Assembly (NCBI RefSeq): GCF_039566955.1
Contig: NZ_CP154796.1
Location: 1,984,001-2,048,000, forward strand
Source: Micromonospora sp. DSM 45708
GTDB taxonomy: Bacteria; Actinomycetota; Actinomycetes; Mycobacteriales; Micromonosporaceae
Reading direction: 5' to 3'
Length of the DNA stretch: 64,000 bases
The position numbers were made by a program, and so were the translations under genes. Below are positions 53,560 to 62,237 of this stretch, piece by piece (the stretch's first letter is position 1; each line of letters starts with the position of its first letter). The notes under the pieces were generated by a model that saw only the letters and a program-made list of their open reading frames with translations, made no database searches and was not told the origin of the DNA.

Positions 53560-54581
53560 CGCAGGGCGCACTGTACGTGGGCAACCGGACCTTCACCGTC
53601 GAGCCCCGACCGCCGGTGCCACCCGGCCCCGGCGAGGTCCGCATCGACGTCGCCTACACCGGCATCTGCGGCACCGACCTGCACGTGCGACACGGTGACA
53701 TGGACCACCGGGTGAGCGCGCCGGCGGTGATCGGGCACGAGATGTCCGGCCGGATCGCCGAGCTGGGTGACGGGGTCACCGGGTGGCGGGTCGGTGACCC
53801 GGTGACTGTGATGCCGCTGGACTGGTGCGGCGAGTGCCCCGCCTGCCGGGACGGGCAGCAGCACATCTGCCATCGGCTCACCTTCGTCGGCATCGACTCC
53901 CCGGGTTCGATGCAGCGGTCCTGGACGGTCCGCGCCGACCTGCTGGTGGGGCTGCCCGAAGGGCTCTCCCTGCGGCACGGCGCGTTGATCGAACCGACCG
54001 CGGTGGCGGTGCACGACGTACGCCGGTCCCGGCTGACGGCCGGCGAGCACGCGGTGGTGATCGGCGCCGGCCCCGTCGGGCTCCTGATCGCCTCTGTCGC
54101 CCGCACCGTCGGAGCCGAGGTGGTCCTGGTCGAGCTCGATCCCCACCGCCGCGAGGTCGCTGCCGGCCTCGGGTTCACCACCGTAGATCCTGCCGCGACC
54201 GACCCGGCCGGGTTCGTCCAGGAGTGGACCGACACGGCCGGGGCGGCCGTGGTGTTCGAGGTCTCCGGCTCCGCCGGCGGGGTGCGTACCGCCACCGGCC
54301 TGCTCGCCGTGCGCGGCCGGCTCGTCGTGGTCGGCATCCATCCCACCCCCCGGGAGGTGGACCTGCACCGGGTCTTCTGGCGCGAACTGGAGATCGTCGG
54401 GGCGCGGGTCTACCAGCGTGACGACTTCACCGCGGCGGTGCGCCTGCTGGCGGCGGGGGAGGTGCCCGCCGAGGATCTGATCTCCGAGGTGGTACCGCTG
54501 CTGGAGGTGACCGCGGCGTTCGACGCCCTGGAGCGCGGCGGGGTCGTCAAGGTCCTGATCGACTGTGGGGGAACCTGGTGA
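53556..54581 (+). CDS. zinc-binding alcohol dehydrogenase of the deoxysugar operon
   Basis: 341 residues, ATG at 53556 in the mutarotase stop. Catalytic zinc ligands in TGICGTDLHVRHG and IGHEMSG; structural zinc loop WCGECPACRDGQQHICH; NAD fold AVVIGAGPVGLLIASVARTV. It belongs to the sorbitol/threonine dehydrogenase branch. Genes of this type in L-fucose and L-rhamnose clusters oxidise a hydroxy acid or the product aldehyde; which step it serves here is not decided. It overlaps the next SDR by 4 bp. Confidence 0.86.
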   Translation: MTQGALYVGNRTFTVEPRPPVPPGPGEVRIDVAYTGICGTDLHVRHGDMDHRVSAPAVIGHEMSGRIAELGDGVTGWRVGDPVTVMPLDWCGECPACRDGQQHICHRLTFVGIDSPGSMQRSWTVRADLLVGLPEGLSLRHGALIEPTAVAVHDVRRSRLTAGEHAVVIGAGPVGLLIASVARTVGAEVVLVELDPHRREVAAGLGFTTVDPAATDPAGFVQEWTDTAGAAVVFEVSGSAGGVRTATGLLAVRGRLVVVGIHPTPREVDLHRVFWRELEIVGARVYQRDDFTAAVRLLAAGEVPAEDLISEVVPLLEVTAAFDALERGGVVKVLIDCGGTW

Positions 54582-55339
54582 GCGTGTTCGACCTGACCGG
54601 CCGGTTGGCCGTGGTGACCGGGTGTCGGCGGGGAATCGGCCTGGCCATGGCCGAGGCCCTCGCCGGCGCCGGAGCCGACATCATCGGCGTCAGCGCCTCA
54701 CTCGAGGACCAGGGCAGCGAGGTGGCCCGGCGGGTCGAGGCGGCGGGTCGCACGTTCACCGCGTACCGGGTGGACCTGGCCGACCGGGCGGCCGTGGCCG
54801 CGCTGGCCGCGGACCTGACCGCCGGTCCCCGGCCGGTGGACATCCTGGTCAACAATGCCGGCACCATCCGCCGTGCCCCGGCGGCCGAGCACCCCGACGC
54901 ACACTGGGACGAGGTGCTGGAGGTCGACCTGTCCGCGCCGTTCGTGCTCGCCCGTGAGCTGGGCCGGGACATGCTGGCCCGGGGCCGAGGACGGATCATC
55001 TTCACCGCCTCGCTGCTCAGCTTCCAGGGCGGGATCAACGTCGTCGGGTACGCGGCGGCGAAGTCGGCGATCGCGGGGGTCACCCGGGCGTTGGCCAACG
55101 AGTGGGCGGGCCGGGGGGTGAACGTCAACGCTATCGCTCCCGGCTACATCGCCACCGACAACACCCGGGCGCTGCGTGAGCAGCCGGAACGCAACCAGGC
55201 GATCCTCGACCGCATCCCGGCGGGCCGGTGGGGGCGACCCGACGACCTGGCCGGCGCGACGGTCTTCCTGGCCTCCGACGCGGCGGCCTACGTGCACGGC
55301 ACGATCCTCGCCGTGGACGGCGGGTGGCTCGGCCGGTGA
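54578..55339 (+). CDS. SDR, 2-keto-3-deoxy-acid dehydrogenase-like (KduD type)
   Basis: 253 residues. GTG overlapping the previous stop. Cofactor motif AVVTGCRRGIGLAMAEALAG, VNNAGTIRRAPA (NNAG), Ser in TASLLSFQGG and YAAAKSAIAGVTRAL (YxxxK). The order MSVFDLTGRLAVVTGCRRGI and GYIATDNTRALR matches the KduD / 2-keto-3-deoxy-L-fuconate dehydrogenase type. It oxidises C4 of 2-keto-3-deoxy-L-fuconate. The dehydratase that makes this substrate and the hydrolase that uses its product are not in the window. A perfect terminator ends the operon. Confidence 0.86.
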   Translation: MSVFDLTGRLAVVTGCRRGIGLAMAEALAGAGADIIGVSASLEDQGSEVARRVEAAGRTFTAYRVDLADRAAVAALAADLTAGPRPVDILVNNAGTIRRAPAAEHPDAHWDEVLEVDLSAPFVLARELGRDMLARGRGRIIFTASLLSFQGGINVVGYAAAKSAIAGVTRALANEWAGRGVNVNAIAPGYIATDNTRALREQPERNQAILDRIPAGRWGRPDDLAGATVFLASDAAAYVHGTILAVDGGWLGR

Positions 55340-55381
55340 ACCGCCCGCCACCCGGAAGGTGCGGGACCGCGTGACGGTACG

Positions 55382-55416
55382 GGATCGGGTCGCCGGCAAC
55401 GCCGGCGACCCGATCC
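55382..55416 (+). terminator. perfect 16-bp-stem terminator of the deoxysugar operon
   Basis: GGATCGGGTCGCCGGC and its complement enclose an AAC loop, 43 bp after the SDR stop. The remaining 55417-55644 shows no gene. Confidence 0.8.
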
Positions 55417-55644
55417 GCTCGTTCAGCGAGGACGCGACCAGGCCGAGGATGTGCGACAGCGTCGGGCGAGCTGGCGAAAGCATCGACATTCGTGTAATTC
55501 GTCGTTGCTCGCTCCATCTGACGGTGAGCGGTGCGGCCAGACGTATCAACCGCGCCGCGCCGCGCTCCTGAACAACGTCACCGCGTCGGCCGGGTAGGCG
55601 ACAACGCCGGGTCGACGGTCCCTCGACGATGGGAGAAGCCTGTC

Positions 55645-56673
55645 ATGGGCAACGTAGGAAGACGTGTCCGCCGCTCGGCGCTGGCCGTGCTCACCGGCAC
55701 GGCGCTGGCCGCCCTGCTGGCGGTCACCACGGCCGCCGCCGCGCCGGTCGGAGCGGGGCAGGACAAGGCCGCGGCGGCCCGCACCGACGTCTACATCCGG
55801 GACGTCGCCGCCGATGTCGGCGTCCAGCCCCACTCGTTCAACCCGCTGTGGGCCAGCCCCGACATCAAGGTCTGCCCGACCGCCGTCGAGTGTGCCGTCA
55901 GCCAGAACCCGATCGTCGGCGTCACCAACTACGTCTTCGTCAAGCTGCGTAACCCCGGCCCGTACGGTTCCGGCACCGACAGCGGCGTGCTGCGGCTCTA
56001 CCGGACGACGCCGGGTGGCGGTGCCGTCTGGCCGACCCACTGGACCCAGATCGGCGCGATGAACGTGACCGTCTTCGCCGGCACCACGACCGTGACGATC
56101 CCGTGGACCGGGGTGCCCGGGCCGGGCCACTTCTGCCTGCTGGCCAGGTGGGTGTCGCCCACCGATCCGATGACCTTCGAGGGTCCGGACATCAGCACCA
56201 ACACCCGCAACAACAACAACATCGCCTGGCGCAACGTCGACTCGGTGCGGCTCGTCGCGGGCGGGACGCCGGTCGTGCGGCCGTTCGCCATCGGCAACTC
56301 GCTGCGGGTGGCGACCAAGAACGACCTGGTCTTCACGCAGCCGGGAGAGCCGATCCAGGGCGTGGGCGGCCGGGTCGTCGTCGACCTCGGGCCGACCCTG
56401 TTCGAGCGGTGGCAGGCCGGCGGCAAGGTCGGCACCGGCGTACGCGAGGTCGGCAAGAACCAGCTGGAGGTCGTCGAGCCGGCGAAGGCCAGCCTCGGCA
56501 ACCTGCTGCTGGAGCCGGGTGAGCGGGTCGAGTTCTCCCTCACCTTCGCGGCGGCGGTCGCCTCGGACAAGGAGTTCGCGCTCGACGTGACCCAGTTCGG
56601 CCCGGACACGAGCGGGGCGGAGCGGACCGACCTCGGTGGGGTGGAGTACCTGATCAGCGTCGGGCGGCAGTAG
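55645..56673 (+). CDS. secreted protein of unknown function
   Basis: 342 residues; ATG after GGGAGAAGCC. Signal peptide MGNVGRRVRRSALAVLTGTA with a site near TTAAAAP (residue 34). The mature protein begins TDVYIRDVAADVGVQPHSFN and contains WASPDIKVC, NYVFVKLRNPGPYGSGTDSG and WTGVPGPGHFCLLARWVSPT, which look like a CARDB/Ig-like adhesion fold at about 60-200. A second beta domain follows, and no enzyme motif is seen. The pattern occurs in exported actinobacterial proteins next to proteases. Function not assigned. Confidence 0.72.
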   Translation: MGNVGRRVRRSALAVLTGTALAALLAVTTAAAAPVGAGQDKAAAARTDVYIRDVAADVGVQPHSFNPLWASPDIKVCPTAVECAVSQNPIVGVTNYVFVKLRNPGPYGSGTDSGVLRLYRTTPGGGAVWPTHWTQIGAMNVTVFAGTTTVTIPWTGVPGPGHFCLLARWVSPTDPMTFEGPDISTNTRNNNNIAWRNVDSVRLVAGGTPVVRPFAIGNSLRVATKNDLVFTQPGEPIQGVGGRVVVDLGPTLFERWQAGGKVGTGVREVGKNQLEVVEPAKASLGNLLLEPGERVEFSLTFAAAVASDKEFALDVTQFGPDTSGAERTDLGGVEYLISVGRQ

Positions 56674-56685
56674 CCCGGCCACCAG

Positions 56686-56720
56686 CGGGGGTCGTGGGCC
56701 TGGGCAGCCCGCGGCCCCCG
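56686..56720 (+). terminator. 14-bp-stem terminator
   Basis: CGGGGGTCGTGGGC pairs with GCCCGCGGCCCCCG through two G-U pairs and closes a 7-base loop, 12 bp after the secreted protein. Confidence 0.65.
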
Positions 56721-56788
56721 TCGCCGCGCGTTCGCCGGGACGGTCCGGGCGTCCCGGGTGCGCCCGCCGCCCCCGGGTGGACGGCGGG

Positions 56789-57250
56789 TCAGCGCAGCGA
56801 GACCCAGGTGGTGGTCACCGCGTAGCCGTCGGTGTGGGCGCGCAGCCGGACCGGGCCGGGCGGGGGTGCGCCCAGCGAGAAGAAGCCCACCGCGTCGACC
56901 GGCGCCTCCGCGTACGTGCCCGAGGCGGTCTGCGCGGACACCCGCCCACCCCCGGGCGGGGAGAGTTGACCGACGATGCCGGCGTCGGTCACCTCGATCT
57001 CCAGCGCGACCACGCCGGTGCGGAACGACAGCGTTCGCGTCGACCCGGCCGACCGGGTCGGCGCCGGCGTCGCGTCACACGCCGAGTCGAACGTCAGCTC
57101 GGCGAGCGCCATCTCCGCGTCCACGTTTCGCCAGGCGAACGCCGCCCGCGCGGCGGTCAGGAACTCCTCCGGCACCGACCCGACCTCGCGCAGCGCCGCG
57201 CCCAGCTCGGCGGTCAGGGCCGCGTCATCGGCCGGCGGCGACGGCTCCAT
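56789..57250 (-). CDS. small beta-rich protein linked to the sigma factor
   Basis: 153 residues; ATG at 57250 eight bases after GGAGG. It overlaps the sigma factor gene by 26 bp, so the two are co-expressed. An acidic helical start, EEFLTAARAAFAWRNVDAEM, is followed by beta strands TRTLSFRTGVVALEIEVTDA and VGFFSLGAPPPGPVRLRAHT, similar to regulatory beta domains seen after sigma factors. No TM helix or anti-sigma motif is visible. It may control the sigma factor or be a target of the protease system. Confidence 0.65.
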   Translation of the reverse strand: MEPSPPADDAALTAELGAALREVGSVPEEFLTAARAAFAWRNVDAEMALAELTFDSACDATPAPTRSAGSTRTLSFRTGVVALEIEVTDAGIVGQLSPPGGGRVSAQTASGTYAEAPVDAVGFFSLGAPPPGPVRLRAHTDGYAVTTTWVSLR

Positions 57251-57860
57251 CGCGTTCACCTCCGTTCGTCCGGGTCGCGGCCGTGCCGAGGAACGGGGCG
57301 AGCGCCGGGCAGCCCCGTAGCCGACGCAGGCATCTGGCCTGCGTCGGCCCGATGCTGCCCACCGGCACGCTCAGCCGTTCGGCGATCTCCCGGTAGCTGG
57401 CCGGCGGGTCGGTGGTCAACAGGGCCAGCAGCTTCTGGCAGCGCGGCGGCAGTTGCGCGAAGCCCTCCCGCAGTGCCTGCCGCCGCTCCGCGCGGAGCAG
57501 CTCCTCGTCGGGGGCCGCCACGTCCGCGGTGCGGGAGAAGCCATGGTACGCGTCCAGCGCGTCGTCGTGCGGGTCGAAGAGCTGGGTGCGGCGGCCGAGG
57601 CGGGACAGCCGGTAGCACTCGCGCCGGGCCGTGGTCGCCAGCCAGGAGGCGAGGGCCTGCGGGTCGCGTACCCGGCTCAGCTGCTCGACGAGACGCAGCC
57701 AGACGGTCTGGTTGACGTCGGCGGCGTCGGCGCGGCTCAGGTCGTACGACCGGATCACCGAGTAGACGAGCGGGGTGTACCGGCGGACCAGCTCCACCCA
57801 CGCCGACTCGTCCCCATCCGCCGCGGCGGTCACCAGGCCGGTCGTGCTCAGGTCGGTCAC
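57225..57860 (-). CDS. ECF-type RNA polymerase sigma factor
   Basis: 211 residues. Region 2 contains RRYTPLVYSVIRSYDLSRAD and DVNQTVWLRLVEQLSRVRDP (residues about 26-70). Region 4 holds LPPRCQKLLALLTTDPPASY and REIAERLSVPVGSIGPTQAR with the recognition helix. That is the ECF architecture with a moderately long linker. It directs polymerase to a small regulon. Upstream on the same strand, 61 bp away, is the S8 protease gene; downstream is the 153-residue protein. Promoter recognition cannot be predicted. Confidence 0.86.
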   Translation of the reverse strand: MTDLSTTGLVTAAADGDESAWVELVRRYTPLVYSVIRSYDLSRADAADVNQTVWLRLVEQLSRVRDPQALASWLATTARRECYRLSRLGRRTQLFDPHDDALDAYHGFSRTADVAAPDEELLRAERRQALREGFAQLPPRCQKLLALLTTDPPASYREIAERLSVPVGSIGPTQARCLRRLRGCPALAPFLGTAATRTNGGERDGAVAAGR

Positions 57861-57921
57861 GGCGACGCCGTCCGGCCGGGACCACCGTACGATGCTGCTG
57901 ATTCGCTCGCGGCCCGCGCGC

Positions 57922-59232
57922 TCATCCGACGAGCACGCCGTAGTCGGGGTGCCAGCGCGGCGTCGCGAGCAGCGCCAGCCGGGCCGCGTCGGCGCTCAGG
58001 CCGCCGGCGGTCATCAGGGCGGCGAGCCGACCGGAGACGTGCGCCGTGGCGAACGAGGTGCCCGCCCAGGCGGCGAGGCCGTGGAACACCCGGGTCGGCC
58101 GGCCCGGCAGCGGCAACTGCCCCTCGACGTACGTGCTGTGGCGCTCGCCGACCGCGCAGACGTCGACCCATGGTCCGTACCCGCTGTAGGGGGCCGGCAC
58201 CACGCCACCGGAGCCCTGGCTGACCGCCGCCACCGCGACGACCCGGCCCAGCGCGGCGGGCCAGATCGGCCGGCTGGTGCCGGCGTTGCCCGCCGCCGCG
58301 ACCACGGCGCTCGTCGCGGGTAGCGCGGCCACGGCGTTGGCCAGGGGCAGCGACGGCTGGTCGTCCTGGGTGAACCCGCCCAGGGACAGGTTGACCACGG
58401 ACACCGCCGGCGTGAGTCGGGCCATCGCGGCCACCACCGACGCCTCGTCGCCGAGGCCGGTGGCGGTCAGCGCCTGCTCCGGGTCGACCCGGACCCCCGG
58501 CGCGGCCTGCCGCACCACCCCGGCGACGAAGGTGCCGTGCCCGCCCTGCGGGGCGAGCACGTCGGTGTGCACGTAGAGCGGGTCCTCGTCGTCGACCTCC
58601 GGCAGGTACGCCCCGCCGAGCCACTGCGGATGGTAACCGCCGGCCTGCCGCCAGATGCCGGTGTCGCAGATCCCGACGGTCACCCCGGCGCCCTCACCCA
58701 GCCGGGCCGGGTCCGGCGGCGGCAGCACGGCGACCGTGGCGGGCGGGCTGCCCGGGTTGCCCATGATGTTGCCGAGGCCCAGCAGCACGTGGTGCGGCTG
58801 CACCTTCGGCACCGGCTGCCCCGGCCACTGCTGGGGGTCGCGCAGCTTGGTCACGAGCGCGGGAACGTCGGTCTCCCGGTCGAAGAGCAGCCGGGTGACC
58901 CCGGCGAAGCCGTCGCCCACGGTCACCACGTGGCCGCGGGCACGCAACCAGGCGGTGACCCGCTGGGCGTCGGCGTCGGCGGCGAGGAGCTGCCGTGGCC
59001 GGTAGAGGAACTCCCGGCCCGGCGTGGTGTGCCGGCGGACGTTCTTGTCGGCCGCCAGCGCCTCGTCGAAGGCGCGCTGGTAGGCGGCGTCGTCCGCGCC
59101 GTCGGCGCGGGCCGGGGCGGCACGGGACCCGGCGGTGAACGACGCCGCGGCGGCCAGCGCGGACGCGGCCAGCAGCCGCCGGCGGGACAGTTGGCCGGCC
59201 GGGCGCGGCGCGGCGGGATGGTCAGGCGACAC
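57922..59232 (-). CDS. Tat-secreted S8 (subtilisin-type) serine protease
   Basis: 436 residues. GTG at 59232 after GGAGG. Twin-arginine signal QLSRRRLLAASALAAAASFT ends near residue 43. A pro-region spans about 44-170. The catalytic domain has Asp190 (VGICDTGIW), His232 (GGHGTFVAG) and Ser393 (GTSFATAHVSG), with AAAGNAGTSRP as the oxyanion Asn loop. No C-terminal TM or anchor, unlike mycosins. It cleaves exported proteins or processes the divergently encoded system. It leads the protease-sigma-small protein operon, divergent from the CHAT gene with 180 bp of shared promoter region. Confidence 0.87.
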   Translation of the reverse strand: MSPDHPAAPRPAGQLSRRRLLAASALAAAASFTAGSRAAPARADGADDAAYQRAFDEALAADKNVRRHTTPGREFLYRPRQLLAADADAQRVTAWLRARGHVVTVGDGFAGVTRLLFDRETDVPALVTKLRDPQQWPGQPVPKVQPHHVLLGLGNIMGNPGSPPATVAVLPPPDPARLGEGAGVTVGICDTGIWRQAGGYHPQWLGGAYLPEVDDEDPLYVHTDVLAPQGGHGTFVAGVVRQAAPGVRVDPEQALTATGLGDEASVVAAMARLTPAVSVVNLSLGGFTQDDQPSLPLANAVAALPATSAVVAAAGNAGTSRPIWPAALGRVVAVAAVSQGSGGVVPAPYSGYGPWVDVCAVGERHSTYVEGQLPLPGRPTRVFHGLAAWAGTSFATAHVSGRLAALMTAGGLSADAARLALLATPRWHPDYGVLVG

Positions 59233-59412
59233 GGGTCCTCCATGCGGTCGGCAGAAGCGTCCGCCAGTGGCCGGCGTGAGCCACGTTTCCCGGGTGCCGC
59301 CGATTCTTCCAAAGCATAGTCGGATGTCAATGACGTAAAGGATTGGTGCGGATTCCCGACAGGTCCGCACAGACATTGACGGCTGGGCATTGGTTCGGGG
59401 ACTCTTTGGGGC

Positions 59413-62025
59413 ATGCCCGACAGCACCGGTTCCGGTGCCGGCACGGCCCAGGCGGCACTTGACGCCGTCCAGCGCTACCCGCGCGAGGCGATCGCGATCG
59501 CCCAGCGGGTGCTGGCCGCCGGGCCCGCGGCCGGGGCCGACGAGCGCTCCACCGCCGAGCGGGCCGTCGGTCTGGCCCTGCGGGAGCTCAACGACCTGCC
59601 CGGCGCGCTGCGCCACCTGCGCCGCGCGGTCCGGACCGCCGGCACGCCCCGGACCCGGGCGTTGGCGCGGATGAGCCTGGGCTACGTGTTGGCCAACGCC
59701 GGCCACACCGCTGCGGCGCTGCGCGCGGTGACCGCCGCGCTGCCGCAGCTCGTCGGCGCCGACGCGGGGCGGGCCCGGATGCAGCGGGGCGTGGTGCTGC
59801 ACTACCGAGGTCGCTACGACGAGGCGGTACGCGACTACGGCCTGGCCGTCGACATCGCCCTGCGCGAGGGTGACCTGTTGCTGGAGGCGCGGGCGCGCAA
59901 CAACCGGGGGCTGCTCAACGCCTACCGGGGCGCCGCCGGCGGCACCGACGACCTGTCCCGAGCGGCAGCCGCCTTCCAACGGCTGGGCCTGGACCTCGCC
60001 GCGGCCGACGCCCGTTGGAACCGCGGCATCGCGGCCGGCCAGCGCGGCGACATCGCCGGCGCGCTGCGCTGCTTCGCCACCGTCGACGAGGAGTACCGGC
60101 GGCTCGCCGTACCCCGGCCGGCGCTGCTGCTGGACCGCGTCGAGCTGCTGCTGTCGGTGCCGCTGGTCGACGAGGCGGTGGCGGTCGCGACGGCGGCCGT
60201 CCGGGAACTGCGGCGCCGGGGCATGGCCTCCGACCTCGCCGAGGCGCTGCTGGCCCGGGCCCGCGCGGCGCTGCTCGCCGCGGACCTGGACACCGCGACC
60301 GAGGCCGCCGCCGCGGCCCGGGCCCGGTTCCGTCGCCAGGGCCGGCGTACCTGGGCCGTCTTCGCCCGGCACGTCGAGCTGCGCGCCGAGTACCGCCGGG
60401 GCACCCGCTCGGCAGCCCTGTTCACCGCCATGACGCGTACCGCCGACCAGCTCGACGCCACCGGGTGGCCGGGTCCGGCGCTGACCACCCGGATCGAGGC
60501 CGGCCTGGTGGCCGCCGCGCTGGGACGGCCGGGCCGGGCCCGGAACCTGCTGGCGGTGGCCGCCCGGGCCCGCCGTCGCGGCACCGCCGACCGGCGAGCA
60601 CAGGGCTGGTACGCCCTGGCCCTGTCACGCCGGCTCGGCGGGGACGAACCCGGGGCCGCCCGGGCGCTGCGCCACGGGCTGGCCGTGCTCGACCGGCACC
60701 GCATGTCGCTCGGCGCCACGGAGCTGCGTGCCCACAGCGGAACGTACGGTCAGGAACTGGCGGCCGAGGGCCTCGACATCGCGGTCCGGGCCGGCGCGCC
60801 GGCACGGGTCCTGGCGTGGGCGGAGCGGTGGCGGGCCAACGCGTTGCGGACCCGGCCGGCCCGGCCCCCGGCCGACCCCGACCTGGTGGCGGCGCTCGCC
60901 GAGCTCCGACTCGTCAGCGGCCTGCTCGAAGACGAGGTGCTGGCCGGCCGCCCGGCAACCGCCCTGCGCGGCCGGCAGGCCCGGCTGGAACAGCGCATCC
61001 GGGACCTGGCCCGGCGGGTGCCCGGTGGGGGCGCCGTGCTGGCCCCGCCCGGGGTGGGCGCGCTGGCCGCGCGGCTCGGCCCCCGGGTGCTGGTCGAGCT
61101 GGTGGCCCACGGCGACCGGATCCGGGCGGTGCTGGTCCGCGACGGCCGGGCCAGCCTGCACGACCTGGGCCCGCTCGCCGCCGCGGCGGACCTGGCCCGC
61201 CGGCACCGGTTCGCCCTGCGCCGGCTGGTCACCACCGGCGACGCGGTCGCCGCGCGGGCGGGGGCCGTCCACGCCGCGGTCGCCCTGGACCGGCTGCTGT
61301 TCGCCCCGCTGCGGCGGCGGCTGGCCGACCGGGCCCTGGTGATCGTTCCGGTCGGGGCGCTGCACGCGGTGCCCTGGTCGGCGCTGCCCACCTGCGCGGG
61401 GCGTCCGGTGACCGTCGCCCCCTCGGCCACCGCCTGGCTCGGGGCGGACCGGCGGGAGCTGCCGGCCGGGCCGCCGGTCCTGGCCGCCGGCCCGCGACTG
61501 CCGGCCGGGCACACCGAGGTATGCCGGCTCGCCCAGGTCCTGCCCGGGGCGCGGCAGCTCACCGGGCCCGACGCCACCGCCGCGGCGTTGACCGCCGCGC
61601 TGGACGGGGCGGGGCTGGTGCACATCGCCGCCCACGGCACGTTCCGCGCGGACAACCCGCAGTTCTCCACCCTGGAACTGGCCGACGGGCCGCTGTTCGC
61701 CCACGAGTGGGAGGCGGTCGCCCGGCCGCCCGGCTGCGTGGTGCTCTCCGCCTGTGACTCCGGCCTGACCGGGGTACGCCCCGGCGACGAGGTCATGGGG
61801 TTCACCGCGGTGCTCCTGGCGCTCGGCACCCGGTGCCTGATCGCGACCGTGTTGCCCGTGCCGGCCGAGCCCACCACGGCACTGATGCTGGACCTGCACG
61901 CGCGGATGCGGGCGGGTGCCGGCCCGGCGCGAGCCCTCGCCGACGCGCAGCGGGCGTTCGGCGCGGCGGGCGACGGTCCGGCCCGGGCCACCGCGGCGGC
62001 GTTCGTCTGCTTCGGGGCCGGCTGA
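59413..62025 (+). CDS. TPR-CHAT (caspase-like) protein
   Basis: 870 residues, cytosolic. ATG at 59413. Residues about 15-560 are helical tetratricopeptide-like repeats (RELNDLPGALRHLRRAVRTA, RYDEAVRDYGLAVDIALREG). The CHAT domain fills the C-terminus: VHIAAHGTFRADNPQFSTLE with His741 and VVLSACDSGLTGVRPGDEVM with Cys781, the caspase-type dyad, and ALADAQRAF near the end. CHAT proteases, often tied to partners, are cut loose by a signal and then cleave targets. The divergent S8 protease, sigma factor and small protein form a likely functional unit. Target and trigger are unknown. Confidence 0.88.
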   Translation: MPDSTGSGAGTAQAALDAVQRYPREAIAIAQRVLAAGPAAGADERSTAERAVGLALRELNDLPGALRHLRRAVRTAGTPRTRALARMSLGYVLANAGHTAAALRAVTAALPQLVGADAGRARMQRGVVLHYRGRYDEAVRDYGLAVDIALREGDLLLEARARNNRGLLNAYRGAAGGTDDLSRAAAAFQRLGLDLAAADARWNRGIAAGQRGDIAGALRCFATVDEEYRRLAVPRPALLLDRVELLLSVPLVDEAVAVATAAVRELRRRGMASDLAEALLARARAALLAADLDTATEAAAAARARFRRQGRRTWAVFARHVELRAEYRRGTRSAALFTAMTRTADQLDATGWPGPALTTRIEAGLVAAALGRPGRARNLLAVAARARRRGTADRRAQGWYALALSRRLGGDEPGAARALRHGLAVLDRHRMSLGATELRAHSGTYGQELAAEGLDIAVRAGAPARVLAWAERWRANALRTRPARPPADPDLVAALAELRLVSGLLEDEVLAGRPATALRGRQARLEQRIRDLARRVPGGGAVLAPPGVGALAARLGPRVLVELVAHGDRIRAVLVRDGRASLHDLGPLAAAADLARRHRFALRRLVTTGDAVAARAGAVHAAVALDRLLFAPLRRRLADRALVIVPVGALHAVPWSALPTCAGRPVTVAPSATAWLGADRRELPAGPPVLAAGPRLPAGHTEVCRLAQVLPGARQLTGPDATAAALTAALDGAGLVHIAAHGTFRADNPQFSTLELADGPLFAHEWEAVARPPGCVVLSACDSGLTGVRPGDEVMGFTAVLLALGTRCLIATVLPVPAEPTTALMLDLHARMRAGAGPARALADAQRAFGAAGDGPARATAAAFVCFGAG

Positions 62026-62237
62026 CCGGAGCGGGAGCGGTCGCTCAGCCGGCCATGGTCGGCCGCAGCGCGGTGGGCGCGGCGGAGCGCGGCGCGGGCC
62101 GGCGCGGCGGGCCTGCCGCCGCCCCGCTCACCGCGGAACGGACGGCCACGGTGCTCGGCGTGGCCCGCACCCGGTCGGTCGGTCGCTTGTTCGGTGTTCG
62201 GCAGCGTGACGGTGGCAGCTTCTGTGACGCTGTCCCG

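Noticed and set aside
53220..54581. 453-residue mutarotase-dehydrogenase fusion
   Set aside because: The family ending of the mutarotase is intact in the +1 frame and stops at the dehydrogenase ATG, so the fusion results from a one-base shift.
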